A stretch of DNA of 64,000 bases, taken from positions 496,001 through 560,000 of the forward strand of contig CAVZQZ010000010.1 of the NCBI GenBank assembly GCA_963777565.1, read 5' to 3'. Both the position numbers and the translations under genes were made by a program. This stretch comes from CALMEC01 sp963777565. GTDB taxonomy: Bacteria; Actinomycetota; Thermoleophilia; Miltoncostaeales; Miltoncostaeaceae. The first letter of the stretch is position 1, and the number at the start of each line of letters is the position of its first letter. Positions 8,165 to 17,194 of the stretch are shown here, in pieces. Below the pieces are notes generated by a model that was given only the letters and a program-made list of their open reading frames with translations, ran no database searches and was not told the DNA's origin.

Positions 8165-11100
8165 TCACGTGGCGTCGCGACCCGCAGGCGGGAGCACGGC
8201 CCTCCCCGCCCCAGTGATGGTCTCCCCAGCCGTGGGCGCGCCGAGCTCACTGGCAAGCCGCTCCGCCCGCTCTCGGTACTTGGGAGCCGGCAGGCGGTTG
8301 AAGATGGCGAGGGCCTCGGCAAGGTGCGCCCCGGCCTCGGCCGGTCGTCCCTGCAGGCGAGCGTGCTCGGCAAGGTCCAGCCGGGTAACTGCCACGTCGA
8401 ACCACGCCTTGATCGAGGCGAAGGTCTCGAGTCCCTGGCGGAGATGGGCTTCAGCCTCTCGGGCGTCGTCGGCGGCGTGCGCGATCCGCCCGAGGGCTCG
8501 TTGGGCGACGCCTGTCGCCCAGTCGCCCCTGGTTTCGACGCTGATGACCAAGGCCTCGCGGGCGAGCTCCCGCGCCCTGTCGACGTCGCCACTCCGGAGG
8601 TAGGCCTCGCTCAACCACCCCTGGTACCAGCCCACCAGCCGTGGGTACGCGTACTCGTGCATGGACGCGATCGCCCGCTCGAGGTGGGTAATCGCCCGGA
8701 CGGAGTCCCCGTGCTCTCGGTAGGCAAAGCCCAGCCAGCCGGTCGCGAAGGCGGTGTTGAGCGGGTCCGGGGAGAGCTCCAGGCTCCGCACGCATTCATT
8801 GATACCGGCTTCCGCGTCGCCTCGAGTCGCGAGGTAAAAGCCGGCGGTCCAGGCGGCATAGCTCTGAAGCCGAGGATCGCCGATTGCCTCACCGATCGCG
8901 CGGCCGCGCGCCACGGCATCCAGGGCAAGGTCGAACTCCCCCATGAAGAACAAGTTGAACCCGATCCAGAACTGAGACTGGCCGAGCCACCATCGCTCTC
9001 CGGCCCGCTCCAGGAGGGCCGCGGCTTCCCGCCCGTGCGCGACGCCCTCATCGAACCGACCCGTCCAGACCCCTTCGCGGGCGAGCACGTAGTGCGCTTT
9101 GGCGATCGTCCCTTCGTCGCCGCACCGCTGCCCCTCCTCGATTGCGCGTCTCGCGCTCGAGTCCGCGCCCTCGTAGTCGCCCAGGTGGCTGTAGGTGTGC
9201 CCCAGCCAGAAGTGGTACGGCCCGCTGATCCGACAGTCGCCCAACGTCTCCATGCGGGCCTTCTGGTCGACGAGCAGGTCGCGGCTCTCCTCCATTCGCC
9301 CGAGGAAGTAGAGGGAGTTCACCAGCCGAATACTGAACTCGAGGATCCGGCGGTCACGCTCACCGGCGGGCAGCCGCTCGGCGTGGCGTAGGGCCTCGCC
9401 GAGGGTTGCGCTCGCCTCAGCGTGCGAGTGGCGCTCGAAGGTCGTCTCGGCGAACCGGCTCAGGTACTCGACCGCCTTCTCCGCCTGCTCTGTCTTGGAG
9501 TAGTGGTAGGCCAGGCGGTCATAGGCCTCCTCAAGCCGGTCCGCGTGAAACCGCTCCAGGGCCTGGGCCGCCGCTTCGTGCAGGGCCTGTCGGCGGGCGA
9601 TCAGCATGCTGTCGTATGCCACGTCCTGGGTGAGGGCGTGCTTGAAGACGTAGACCGGTTCGCTCGTGCCCGGCCGCTCGTGAAGAAACTCCTGTCGTTT
9701 GAGGTCCAGGAGGTGCGGCTCCAGCGTGCCCGGGCCGTCCCAGATCGCCGCGAGGAGTCGCACGGAGAACTCCCTCCCCAAGACCGAGGCGGTCTGGAGC
9801 ACACGCCTCGGCTCCTCCGCCAGGCGATCAATGCGGGCCATCAGCACGCCCTGGATCGTCTCGGGCACGGCTCCCTCCGACCCCAAGTCGGCGTGCTCAA
9901 TTACCGCGCGGGAGAGTTCCTCCAGGAAGAACGGGTTGCCCTCGGCCCGGTCGAGGATGATTCGCATGACCGAGTCCGCCGCGGTTTCGCTGCCGAGCAC
10001 CGACCGCACCACGCTCGAGGCGTCGGCATCGGAGAGCTGGCGCAAGGAGAGCTGCGTTGAGTACGAGACGTCGATCCACGGCGGCCGGTAGCCGGGGCGG
10101 TAGGTGCAGAGGAGCAGGATCGGGGCGCCGGACAGGCTCTCGACCAGCGAGGCAAACAACTCCTCGGAGGTGGAGTCGATCCAGTGGAGGTCCTCGACGT
10201 TGAAGATGATCGGCCGCTTCCTGCTGCCGTTCAGGGCCAGCTGGCGGACGATCTCGAAGACCTGCCCCTTGATCGCCTCAGGGCTCAAACCCGCCAACGC
10301 ACCCGTGCCCTCGCGCACGCCCAAAAGGTGCAGGAGGTAAGGAGTCCCCTCATCGCCGTCCATCCCGACCTCCTCGAGACCGAAGCGAGCCTTCTCGGCC
10401 ACCTCGTCGGCAGCGTCGGTCGGCGCGATACCGCAGTTCGCCCGGATGATGTCGAGCACCGGCAGATAGGGGACGGAGGCCCCGAAGGAGAGGCAGCGGC
10501 CCTCCAGGTAGGTCACCCGCTCCCCGGCCAGACTGCGTCGGAACTCGTACACCAGGCGCGACTTGCCCATCCCAGGCTCGGCGACCAGCCCGACCACCTG
10601 GCCCTGGCCGTCACAAGCCTGTGCCAGCAGCTCGGCCAGGGCGCCCAGCTGGCGTTCCCGGCCGACGAACTGGCTGAGCGCCCGCGGCCCCAGGCCCTCG
10701 AGCGGCGAGCGGCGCGGCCCGACGCCGAGCACCCGGTAGGTCGAGACCGGCTCACCCTTGCCCTTGATCTGGAGAGGGCCAACCGCCTCGACGCGCACGT
10801 AGCCGGTCACCAGCCGGGCGGTCGATTCGCTGATCAGGATCTCGCCCGGCTGGGCCAGGCTCTCCAGGCGGGCGGCCACGTTGGTCGTGTCGCCGATGGC
10901 GGTGAAGTCAGCTTCCCGGTCGTCGCCGAGACTCCCGACCACCACCATGCCGGTGTTCAGCCCGATCCGGGCCTGGAGCGGCGCGTCGAGGCCCTGCAAC
11001 TCGGGCAGGTCCTCCCCGAGCAGCCTCTGCACCCCGAGCGCCGCGAGCACGGCTCGCCGTGCGTGGTCCTCGTGGGTTTGGGGCACCCCGATCAGGGCCA

Positions 11101-11464
11101 TGAACCCGTCGCCGAGGAACTTGTTGATCGTGCCGCCGTAGCGGTGCACCTCGCCCAACGCCAGCTCGAAGAACCGGTTGAGCAGCGCGTGCATCGCCTC
11201 GGGGCCCAAGCGCTCGGCCAGCCCGGTGGAGTTCACGATGTCGCAGAAGATCACGGTGACCCGTTTGCGCTCGCTCTCCGGGGCGTCCCGGTCGGCGGTT
11301 GCGGCCGGCCGCTCGAGAAGCTGGGTCCCGCACTCGCCGCAGAACCTCGTACCCGGTTGCACCTCCGCCCCGCAGCGCGGACAGGAGCGCACGAACGGCG
11401 CGCCGCACTCCTCACAGAACCGCACCTCGTCGCGGTTCTCGGTCTCGCAGCTGCTGCAGCGCAT
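8165..11464 (-). CDS. Adenylate cyclase / AAA ATPase / TPR signalling protein
   Basis: A 1099-residue multidomain protein. Residues 1-50 hold two zinc ribbons (CSSCETENRDEVRFCEECG and CPRCGAEVQPGTRFCGECG). Residues about 68-250 are a class III nucleotide cyclase domain: VTVIFCDIVNSTGLAERLG (metal Asp), FLGDGFMALIG (second metal Asp), GLNTGMVVVGSLG and GDTTNVAARLE. Residues about 270-560 are an AAA_16/STAND ATPase with Walker A AEPGMGKSR and Walker B IIFNVEDLHW. The rest is TPR-like helices. The protein probably makes cAMP in response to an internal signal, with the ATPase/TPR part as sensor or scaffold. The family is common in Thermoleophilia and mycobacteria; targets are unknown and no partner is adjacent. 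Confidence 0.92.
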   Translation of the reverse strand: MRCSSCETENRDEVRFCEECGAPFVRSCPRCGAEVQPGTRFCGECGTQLLERPAATADRDAPESERKRVTVIFCDIVNSTGLAERLGPEAMHALLNRFFELALGEVHRYGGTINKFLGDGFMALIGVPQTHEDHARRAVLAALGVQRLLGEDLPELQGLDAPLQARIGLNTGMVVVGSLGDDREADFTAIGDTTNVAARLESLAQPGEILISESTARLVTGYVRVEAVGPLQIKGKGEPVSTYRVLGVGPRRSPLEGLGPRALSQFVGRERQLGALAELLAQACDGQGQVVGLVAEPGMGKSRLVYEFRRSLAGERVTYLEGRCLSFGASVPYLPVLDIIRANCGIAPTDAADEVAEKARFGLEEVGMDGDEGTPYLLHLLGVREGTGALAGLSPEAIKGQVFEIVRQLALNGSRKRPIIFNVEDLHWIDSTSEELFASLVESLSGAPILLLCTYRPGYRPPWIDVSYSTQLSLRQLSDADASSVVRSVLGSETAADSVMRIILDRAEGNPFFLEELSRAVIEHADLGSEGAVPETIQGVLMARIDRLAEEPRRVLQTASVLGREFSVRLLAAIWDGPGTLEPHLLDLKRQEFLHERPGTSEPVYVFKHALTQDVAYDSMLIARRQALHEAAAQALERFHADRLEEAYDRLAYHYSKTEQAEKAVEYLSRFAETTFERHSHAEASATLGEALRHAERLPAGERDRRILEFSIRLVNSLYFLGRMEESRDLLVDQKARMETLGDCRISGPYHFWLGHTYSHLGDYEGADSSARRAIEEGQRCGDEGTIAKAHYVLAREGVWTGRFDEGVAHGREAAALLERAGERWWLGQSQFWIGFNLFFMGEFDLALDAVARGRAIGEAIGDPRLQSYAAWTAGFYLATRGDAEAGINECVRSLELSPDPLNTAFATGWLGFAYREHGDSVRAITHLERAIASMHEYAYPRLVGWYQGWLSEAYLRSGDVDRARELAREALVISVETRGDWATGVAQRALGRIAHAADDAREAEAHLRQGLETFASIKAWFDVAVTRLDLAEHARLQGRPAEAGAHLAEALAIFNRLPAPKYRERAERLASELGAPTAGETITGAGRAVLPPAGRDAT

Positions 11465-11837
11465 GCTCGACTTCCCCGAACCCGTTCAGCGGGCAGCGAG
11501 CGCCGAGTAGCCCGGTCCGTTGGGGCCGCCGCGACGTGCCCCCGGGCGGCAACGCGTCGCCCCGGGCGCAGGCGCGATGCGGCGTCTCACGCGTCCCTCC
11601 TCAGGTCGCCTGGCGTGAACGGACTCACAATAGTACGCCTCCGCACTTTCGGTGATCGGCGAATGACGTGACGATGAGGGCTCGGTGCAGGACACCCAAG
11701 TCGAGTTGTGGGGCTCGTGTGGCGGGTTTCACGTCGTCGGGTTGGAACGGTGGCGGTGGGGGGTAACCGGGGACCGGGACCCAGGGAGTCCTCCCTCTTC
11801 TGCCCCCGGAGGGAGCGCGATACAGTCGTGCAGGTCA

Positions 11838-12443
11838 GTGTCTCGGAGACGCATTCGCCCGGAAGCTGCTCGGCCCTCGCGCGCCTGCGCGGCGAGCCGT
11901 CACGACCTGTCGCTGGCGGACGAGTTGGTGCGCCTGCAGCCGCTCGTCGGCAACACCGCAGTAACCGCCCTCATCTCGCGGGCGCGGCTGCAGCGAGACA
12001 GCGAGCCGTCGGGAGAGGCTGTTCCCGCCGACGCCCGCGACGAGCCGAGGTCGGGGTCGACCTTCACCATGGAGATGTCGGGCATCGGGTCGTTCGAGTT
12101 GCTCTCCTTGCAGATTCCCGGCGCAGCGGCCGGTCGGGGTGAGCGGACGCGGCCCAAGGAGACGGAGAAGGAGAAGCAGAAGCCCGTGGGGCCGAAGGAG
12201 ATCCACGTAACGAGGCAGCAAGACCGGTTCAGCTCGGAGATCGCTCGACGCGCGGCAGGCGGTCGGAAGATCGACACGGTGACGGTCGTCGCGAAGCAGG
12301 GCGAGAAGGTGGTGTTCACGCTCACTCTCACGAACGTGTTCATCTCCAGCTTCCAGGTCGGCGGGGGAGGGGATTCCCCGACCGAGACGGTGACACTGGA
12401 CGCCGAATCGAGTGAGATCGAGTTCGCCGAAGCTGCGCCGTGA
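11838..12443 (+). CDS. Hcp-like tube protein with N-terminal LQ-GN-AV tag
   Basis: About 201 residues. The tag LVRLQPLVGNTAVTALISRA lies near residues 31-50. After a linker, TFTMEMSGIGSFELLSLQI and EIHVTRQQDRFSSEIARRA, IDTVTVVAKQGEKVVFTLTL, NVFISSFQVGGGGDSPTETV and the end LDAESSEIEF follow the order of the Hcp (type VI tube) family: opening strand, V-T-+-Q-D, helix, strands, V-x-x-S-x-Q-x-G-G, P-T-E-x-V-x-L, I-E-F. A charged insert (KETEKEKQKPVGPKE) sits between the first strand and the V-T-R motif. Hcp proteins form hexameric rings. The GTG at 11838 is the nearest in-frame start before the tag; other starts are possible. No sheath, baseplate or ATPase gene is nearby. Confidence 0.72.
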   Translation: MSRRRIRPEAARPSRACAASRHDLSLADELVRLQPLVGNTAVTALISRARLQRDSEPSGEAVPADARDEPRSGSTFTMEMSGIGSFELLSLQIPGAAAGRGERTRPKETEKEKQKPVGPKEIHVTRQQDRFSSEIARRAAGGRKIDTVTVVAKQGEKVVFTLTLTNVFISSFQVGGGGDSPTETVTLDAESSEIEFAEAAP

Positions 12444-12589
12444 TAGCGAGGGCTCTCGCGGCCGGCCGATGGGCAAGAATCCTCATCGGTCCGGCGACGT
12501 CGAGTCGGCCCCGCCACGGCTTCCTTCTTGCGCGCGTCCGTTCCGCTACCGCGTCCATGATGGCCCGGTGGAGGAGCTTGGTCGTCTCC

Positions 12590-13015
12590 GCGGGGGTGTT
12601 GCACCTCCCTCGGCAGGACGATGCGGACCAGTTTCGGCGGCCGCGCTTCCTCGGGTTCGTGCGTTGGGGTCGTCATGAGCAGCTCTTGGCAGCGGGGTGA
12701 CCCACTGGCCGGCACGGTATTCACTGTCGCACGTCGGGGGCGGGAGCATGGGCGGGCCTTCGCCGGGGAAGGGAGCCGAGGAGGACATGGTCCCCTCTCC
12801 CGCACCGTCTCCCGCACCGTCCGGGACGCTCCCGCACCATCCCGAGATGTCCTAAGACGCGCATCGCGTCGTGCGCCGAGACGGGCACAATGCATGAGAA
12901 TGCCCACAAACACTCGGTTTTCGGGATGGTGTGGAACCGCATGGAGGGGCGGCCTATCGGCCTACGAAACCGAAGGTCACAGGTTCGAATCCTGTCTGGC
13001 GCGTCGAAGTTTTCC
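12590..13015. repeat. Dispersed repeat, copy 5, long form with tRNA-Arg 3' half
   Basis: The second long copy, matching 5270-5700 in all modules. On the minus strand, a frame opens MTTPTHEPEEARPPKLVRIV and reaches LPREV. A one-base shift then continues TPAETTKLLHRAIMDAVAER, so the uninterrupted version would resemble the frame at 17379. The tRNA-Arg half is at 12957-13003. Confidence 0.8.
12957..13003 (+). tRNA. tRNA-Arg(ACG) 3' half, second copy (partial)
   Basis: Stem TCGGC/ACCGA (one C-A mismatch next to the loop), loop CTACGAA with anticodon ACG, variable loop AGGTC, T arm ACAGG-TTCGAAT-CCTGT and acceptor strand CTGGCGC plus G. The 5' half is missing. The sequence upstream is the same repeat module as at 5570-5628, not a D arm. 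Confidence 0.65.
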
Positions 13016-13057
13016 CTGCATATGGTCACCTTCTGATTCTTGACTGGTTCGGCATTT

Positions 13058-13155
13058 CGCCGTTTGGGCAACATGGTGGGCAACACCCCCACCATCTTCC
13101 GCTTCTTCGCGCCCGTCGGACAACCTCGGTCCATGCTCCCGGCCCTCTCGGGTGA
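13058..13155 (+). repeat. Dispersed repeat core, copy 6
   Basis: GTTTGGGCAACATGGTGGGC, then AACACCCCCACCATCTTCCG and a TCCATGCTCCCGGCCCTC block. It has the same GGGCAACA direct repeats and polarity as 5735 and 6455, and begins about 55 bp after the second tRNA-Arg half. Confidence 0.72.
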
Positions 13156-13533
13156 GGAGACGGCGTACGCGATCACGCAGGACGGGCTACGCGTTCCTGA
13201 CGTCGCGGAGATCTCCACACGCGCAAGCTGTGCCCCCAAGCACGGTCCGGCGGACGCCCGGCTCTTCCTCCCGAGCGACTGGCTCGACAAGCAGCCTGTG
13301 CAGGCGAGCCTGGCCCCAGGTCAATAGGCACCCGGTTCTGCTCGGCCTCGCGCGGCTTTGCCAGACGACCGCAAGCGCCTGCCGAATCTGGTCGCGGTGC
13401 TTCGTCGAGATCGGCGATGCCGTCCGGCGTGGTCGACGAGCGAAACGGGCTGGCGCCGATGCCGGCGCCGTGACCTGAACCGCGAAGGCACCCCGCTGTT
13501 GGCTGCTCGCGCGGATGGGCGCGCATGCGGGCG

Positions 13534-13559
13534 GGAATAATGTTGCCGAGCGGGAGTCT
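13534..13559 (+). promoter_or_regulatory. Predicted ECF sigma promoter of the anti-sigma gene
   Basis: GGAA at 13534-13537, 15 bp spacer, GGAGTCT at 13553-13559, 15 bp before the ATG at 13574. It matches the GGAA-N15/16-GGCGTC pattern found before 15008, 47510 and 49526, with one substitution in the -10. GGAA/GTC elements are usual for group-4 sigma factors. The match suggests the anti-sigma gene is under the control of an ECF factor. Confidence 0.55.
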
Positions 13560-13573
13560 TGGGAAGAAGCCAC

Positions 13574-14356
13574 ATGTCTGACGAACCGAGGATCACGGAG
13601 GCGGATCTCGCCGACATCGCCGCCCTGGCGGACGGCAGCATGCCGGCCGACCGACGGGAGGACGTGCGAGAGCGGATCGCGACGTCCCCGGAGTTGACCG
13701 CGGAACTGGCGCGCCAGACGCGGGCGACCGAGCTCGTCGCGCATGCCCAGCGTCAGGTCAGCGCCCCGGCCGGGCTTCGGGCGCGGGTCGGTGCCGAGCG
13801 CACCCGTCGCCGGCCGCTCGTCTCGCCTCGGAGGCTGGGGTTCGCGACGGGCGGCATCGCGGTCGCCGTCGCCGCGGTGATCCTCGCGCTCTTCGTGATT
13901 CCGTCAGGGGTGACCGGCGGGACGCTCCTGGCCGAAGCGGCCGCGACCCACGCTCGCGCCTCCGAGCGGCCGGCGCCGCCACCCCGAAACGCGGCGCTGC
14001 TCGACCTGGAGCGCTTCGGGGTGATGTTCCCAAACTGGACCGGGGAGTTCGAGTGGACGGCGGTCGGCGCCCGCGATGACCGGGTGCGCGGACGCGACGT
14101 CGCCACGGTCACGTACCGAAAGGGGGACGCGACCCTCGGCTACAGCGTGATCTCGGGGGACCGCGTCGACGCGCCCGGCTCGGCGCGCGCCCTCATACGC
14201 GACGGCGTGCCGCTCCGGGTCTTCCGCGATGGTGACCGCACGATCGTCGTCTTCGACCGCGGGAGCCGCACGTGCGTCGTGTCGGGCGTCGGCGTTCCGG
14301 AGGACACGCTCACGAAGCTGGCAGCCTGGAAGGGCTCGGGCGCGCTTCGCTTCTGA
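13574..14356 (+). CDS. Anti-sigma factor, single-pass membrane protein
   Basis: A 260-residue protein. The cytoplasmic N-terminal half (ITEADLADIAALADGSMPAD, a zinc-free helical anti-sigma-like region) is followed by one membrane helix, GFATGGIAVAVAAVILALFV (about residues 95-115), and an extracytoplasmic domain of about 140 residues. That domain includes FGVMFPNWTGEFEWTAVGAR and ends DTLTKLAAWKGSGALRF. The protein of 48049-48714 has the same plan and shares VSAPxxLRARV, xFPN and the final LxxLxAW. It lies convergent to the ECF gene at 14391, 34 bp apart. It presumably holds that sigma factor at the membrane until a signal outside releases it; the specific pairing is inferred from position. 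Confidence 0.75.
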   Translation: MSDEPRITEADLADIAALADGSMPADRREDVRERIATSPELTAELARQTRATELVAHAQRQVSAPAGLRARVGAERTRRRPLVSPRRLGFATGGIAVAVAAVILALFVIPSGVTGGTLLAEAAATHARASERPAPPPRNAALLDLERFGVMFPNWTGEFEWTAVGARDDRVRGRDVATVTYRKGDATLGYSVISGDRVDAPGSARALIRDGVPLRVFRDGDRTIVVFDRGSRTCVVSGVGVPEDTLTKLAAWKGSGALRF

Positions 14357-14390
14357 CACGCAGGGTCGCTCCCGGAGGATCTTCGCCGTC

Positions 14391-14876
14391 TCAGCCCACC
14401 GTGTCGGCGACACGCCCCCGGGCGCGTGAAAGACGGCTCATCACCGTGCCGATCTTCACGCCGAGCACCCGCGCCGCCTCCTGGTAGGAGAGGCCCGCGA
14501 CGTCCACCAGCACGATCGTCTCGCGGTAGTCGTCCGGGAGCGCGGCGATCGCCGAATAGACCTCCCTCGCCGCGAGCGCCTTCACCGGATCGGGGGAGGC
14601 GGTGTCCGCCACGAGGTCGCCGTCATCCGGCAGCGGGGTCGCCTGGATCCGGCGCGACGCATCCCTCCGCCGGGTCAGGAACGTGTTGCGGAGCGAGCGC
14701 AGCAGGTAGCCGAGGTCGTCGTCGTTGCGCAGCCAGCGTGGACGCGCGAGCACGCGCACGTAGGTCTCCTGCACCAGGTCGTCGGCATCGTGCGGATTGC
14801 CCGTCAGGGCGTACGCCGCCCGGTAGAGGCGGTCAAGGTGATCGCCGGCGCTGTCCGGATCGAGCTCGGGACTCAC
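14391..14876 (-). CDS. ECF-type RNA polymerase sigma factor
   Basis: A 161-residue group-4 sigma factor. Region 2 is DHLDRLYRAAYALTGNPHDA and DADDLVQETYVRVLARPRWL, where region 2.4 contacts the -10. Region 4 is IAALPDDYRETIVLVDVAGL and SYQEAARVLGVKIGTVMSRL, the helix-turn-helix that reads the -35. It is closely similar to the factor at 48707-49240 (both have PRWLRxDDDLGYLLR and ETIVxVDVAGLSY). Its product may drive the GGAA/GGCGTC promoters in this window. Confidence 0.92.
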   Translation of the reverse strand: MSPELDPDSAGDHLDRLYRAAYALTGNPHDADDLVQETYVRVLARPRWLRNDDDLGYLLRSLRNTFLTRRRDASRRIQATPLPDDGDLVADTASPDPVKALAAREVYSAIAALPDDYRETIVLVDVAGLSYQEAARVLGVKIGTVMSRLSRARGRVADTVG

Positions 14877-14950
14877 GGCACCTGCCCCTCCTCGAGTCTC
14901 GATCGAAGCCTACTGAGCATGACCGGCCGCCGCCGATCGGGCCCGCCCGG

Positions 14951-14976
14951 GGAATAAGCCGCCGGGGATGGCGTCT
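14951..14976 (+). promoter_or_regulatory. Predicted ECF sigma promoter of the RTX-type gene
   Basis: GGAATAA at 14951-14957, a 15 bp spacer after GGAA, and GGCGTCT at 14970-14976, about 31 bp before the ATG at 15008. It matches the elements at 47450 and 49465 closely. Confidence 0.6.
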
Positions 14977-15007
14977 CCCTCAACAGAGCAACCACTCCAG
15001 AGAGGAA

Positions 15008-16024
15008 ATGAGCATGACAAGCACGTTCCGTTCACCAACCCGCCGGCGCTTCATCGCAGGGGTGCTCGCGGCCGGCGCCGTCCTTGCGACCGGGGCCGTC
15101 ATGGCGGCCGACCGGGCGGACGCCGCCTCCGCGGCCGTCCAGGGCTCCACCCTCGTCGTCAGCGGCGACAACCTCGCCGACCGGATCGCGCTGCGGCTCG
15201 AGGCCGGCGTGCCGACGAACCTCCAGGTCGACCTCAACGACGACGGCACCGCCGACGCGACGTTCGATCGCGCCACCTTCGACCGGATCCTCGTCAGCAC
15301 CCGCCGCGGTGATGACACCGTGCGGATCGACGACGTCAACGGCGTGTTCACGGACACCGAACTCACGACGATCGACGGTGGTCGCGGCGATGACACACTG
15401 GCGGGCGGCCGCGGGAACGAGGTCCTTCGCGGCGGCGCCGGCAACGACACACTCGACGGCAATCAGGGCGCTGATGTCGCCCTCATGGGCAGTGGCGACG
15501 ACACGTTCGTCTGGGACCCCGGCGACGGCAGCGACGTGATCGAGGGCCAGTCCGGCCACGACACCATGGACTTCCGCGGCTCGGGCGCGGACGAGAACTT
15601 CGACGTCTCCCCGAACGGCCCGCGCCTGCGTTTCTTCCGCAACGTCGGCAACATCACGATGGACGCCGACGGCGTCGAGCGCGTCCAGCTCGAGGCCCTC
15701 GGCGGAACGGACACCGTCACGATCAACGACCTGCGCGGCACCGACGTGAAGCGCGTGAACGTCGACCTGGCCGGCGCGCTCGGCGGGACGACCGGCGACA
15801 CGCAGGCCGACTCGGTGATCATGAACGCGACCCGCGGCGACGATCACGTGGCAATCCACCCCAAGGGCGGGCGGGCCGTCGTGTACGGCCTCACCCCGAC
15901 GGTCGCGATCTCGAACGCCGAAGCGCTGACCGACACGCTAACGCTGAACGCCCTCGGCGGGGAGGACACCATCCGTCTCGGCAACGGCCTCAGCGGGATC
16001 ATCCGGACCATCGTCAACGCCTGA
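15008..16024 (+). CDS. Secreted RTX-type calcium-binding repeat protein
   Basis: A 338-residue exported protein. The N terminus has a twin-arginine signal (TRRRFIAGVLAAGAVLATGA, cleaved around ADA-AS). The body starts with repeated D-D strands and contains nonapeptide-like RTX units: TTIDGGRGDDTLAGGRGNEV and LRGGAGNDTLDGNQGADVAL, which fold as calcium-loaded beta-rolls. It is shorter than RTX toxins and has no lipase or protease domain, so a surface or cell-wall role is more likely than a toxin role. Tat export fits folding before export. A ribosome site (AGAGAGGAA) precedes the ATG. The ECF promoter at 14951 and the adjacent sigma/anti-sigma genes suggest it is a target of that system. Confidence 0.85.
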   Translation: MSMTSTFRSPTRRRFIAGVLAAGAVLATGAVMAADRADAASAAVQGSTLVVSGDNLADRIALRLEAGVPTNLQVDLNDDGTADATFDRATFDRILVSTRRGDDTVRIDDVNGVFTDTELTTIDGGRGDDTLAGGRGNEVLRGGAGNDTLDGNQGADVALMGSGDDTFVWDPGDGSDVIEGQSGHDTMDFRGSGADENFDVSPNGPRLRFFRNVGNITMDADGVERVQLEALGGTDTVTINDLRGTDVKRVNVDLAGALGGTTGDTQADSVIMNATRGDDHVAIHPKGGRAVVYGLTPTVAISNAEALTDTLTLNALGGEDTIRLGNGLSGIIRTIVNA

Positions 16025-16172
16025 ACGGGCCACGGCGGCGGCTGGCCAATGCCAGTCGCCGCCGCGCCACGGGTTCAAGCTGCCAAACCGCCAACGCGCA
16101 GGACGTCAGGGTTGATCGGGGAGCGACCCGCGAGCCTCGGCGGGCTCGGCTGATCGCGGCTGTGGCGTGCGA

Positions 16173-16847
16173 CTACGCCAAGATCGCGACGGCGTCGCCG
16201 ACGAGCTTGACCCCGAAGATTACGAAGATCGTTGCGAGCACCGCCGCGTTGTTTCGGAGCATCCAGTCCCGCACCGGCGGCATCGCCGTCTCCGCACGCT
16301 CGCCCATCGCGAAGTACGCCACCACCGGGACGACCGCCCCGGCGCTCGCAAGGAGCACGAACACGACGAGCGTCGCAACGTGCTCGGCGAAGGTCGCGGA
16401 GGAGGCGCTGATCGTCGCCGTCGCGGCGAGAAGGAACGCGAGGTTCTTCGGGTTGGCGGAGAGCCCGGCGGCGAGCGCGAAGGACCGTGGCGGAGTCGCG
16501 CTTTCGAAGGCCCGCATCCACCGCGGCAGCTGCGGTTCGTCGCCCGGCCCCGGGCGTTCACGCCACTTCCGCGCCGCCGCGCCCAGCAACGCGGCGCCGA
16601 GCACCAGCTTTACGACACCGGACAGCGTCGACTCCGACCCCCCCGACCCGGCCGCTTCGGTCGCGTCGGACAGTCCAAGCATGAGCCCGCCGATGACGAG
16701 CAGGCCGCCCATCCATCCTGCGGCGAAGGCGACGCCGCTTCTCCGCGCGTTCGGTGACAGCAGCACCAGGATCACCGCGGCGATCGGGAACGGGCTGAGC
16801 GCGATGCCCGCCGCGAACGGCAGCGTGCCGCCAAGGGCGTCACCCAT
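16173..16847 (-). CDS. GAP family (Sap/LysE-like) membrane transporter
   Basis: A 224-residue inner-membrane protein with about six helices, for example PFAAGIALSPFPIAAVILVL, FAAGWMGGLLVIGGLMLGLS and the final AVLATIFVIFGVKLVGDAVA. The start with G-I-A-L-S-P-x-P and S-P-N-A-R, and the ending G-V-K-L-x-G-D, are typical of the GAP/Sap family related to LysE exporters. Mycobacterial relatives affect export of lipids such as sulfolipid. The substrate here is unknown. A truncated relative is at 38612-38785. Confidence 0.85.
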   Translation of the reverse strand: MGDALGGTLPFAAGIALSPFPIAAVILVLLSPNARRSGVAFAAGWMGGLLVIGGLMLGLSDATEAAGSGGSESTLSGVVKLVLGAALLGAAARKWRERPGPGDEPQLPRWMRAFESATPPRSFALAAGLSANPKNLAFLLAATATISASSATFAEHVATLVVFVLLASAGAVVPVVAYFAMGERAETAMPPVRDWMLRNNAAVLATIFVIFGVKLVGDAVAILA

Positions 16848-16898
16848 GCGGGCAATCCGGTCGCCCGACGGCCCCGTCCAAATCGCCGCCCGCGACCG

Positions 16899-17015
16899 CT
16901 AGCCGATGGACCAGCCGAGCGCCCAGAGCATCAGCGTTCCGGCGACGATCCACGCGCCCCTCGCGAACCCCTCGCGGCGGAGGGCTCGAGTGATGCGCTC
17001 CACCGGATCGTCCAT
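16899..17015 (-). CDS. Possible 38-residue membrane peptide
   Basis: The frame opens MDDPVERITRALRREGFARG, then has one hydrophobic helix (WIVAGTLMLWALGWSIG). The amphipathic start plus one membrane span looks like a genuine small protein. It lies 52 bp upstream of, and in the same direction as, the GAP transporter gene and could be co-transcribed with it. No homologue comes to mind. Confidence 0.4.
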   Translation of the reverse strand: MDDPVERITRALRREGFARGAWIVAGTLMLWALGWSIG

Positions 17016-17194
17016 GCGGCCAGCATACGCCCTGCCCCCGCCGCCGACGGCGACCGCGCCCGCGTCGCAGCTTCGCCCCCCTCGCCGTCGTAGCCAGCGT
17101 ACCGGGGCCTGCCAACGCCGGGCCAGAAGGGCTCGCCGCCGCGACGCCCCACCCATGACGGCGCCCGCGAGCACTCACACGGCCAACAACACGG

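Noticed and set aside
5629..13003. Functional tRNA-Arg genes at 5629 and 12957
   Set aside because: Only the half from the anticodon arm to the discriminator is present; no D arm or 5' acceptor strand complementary to CTGGCGC is upstream.
5270..13015. A complete 7.3 kb genomic island bounded by the two tRNA halves
   Set aside because: No integrase or mobility gene lies between them, and both halves have the same flank on the same side, so they look like two copies of one end, not two ends of one element.
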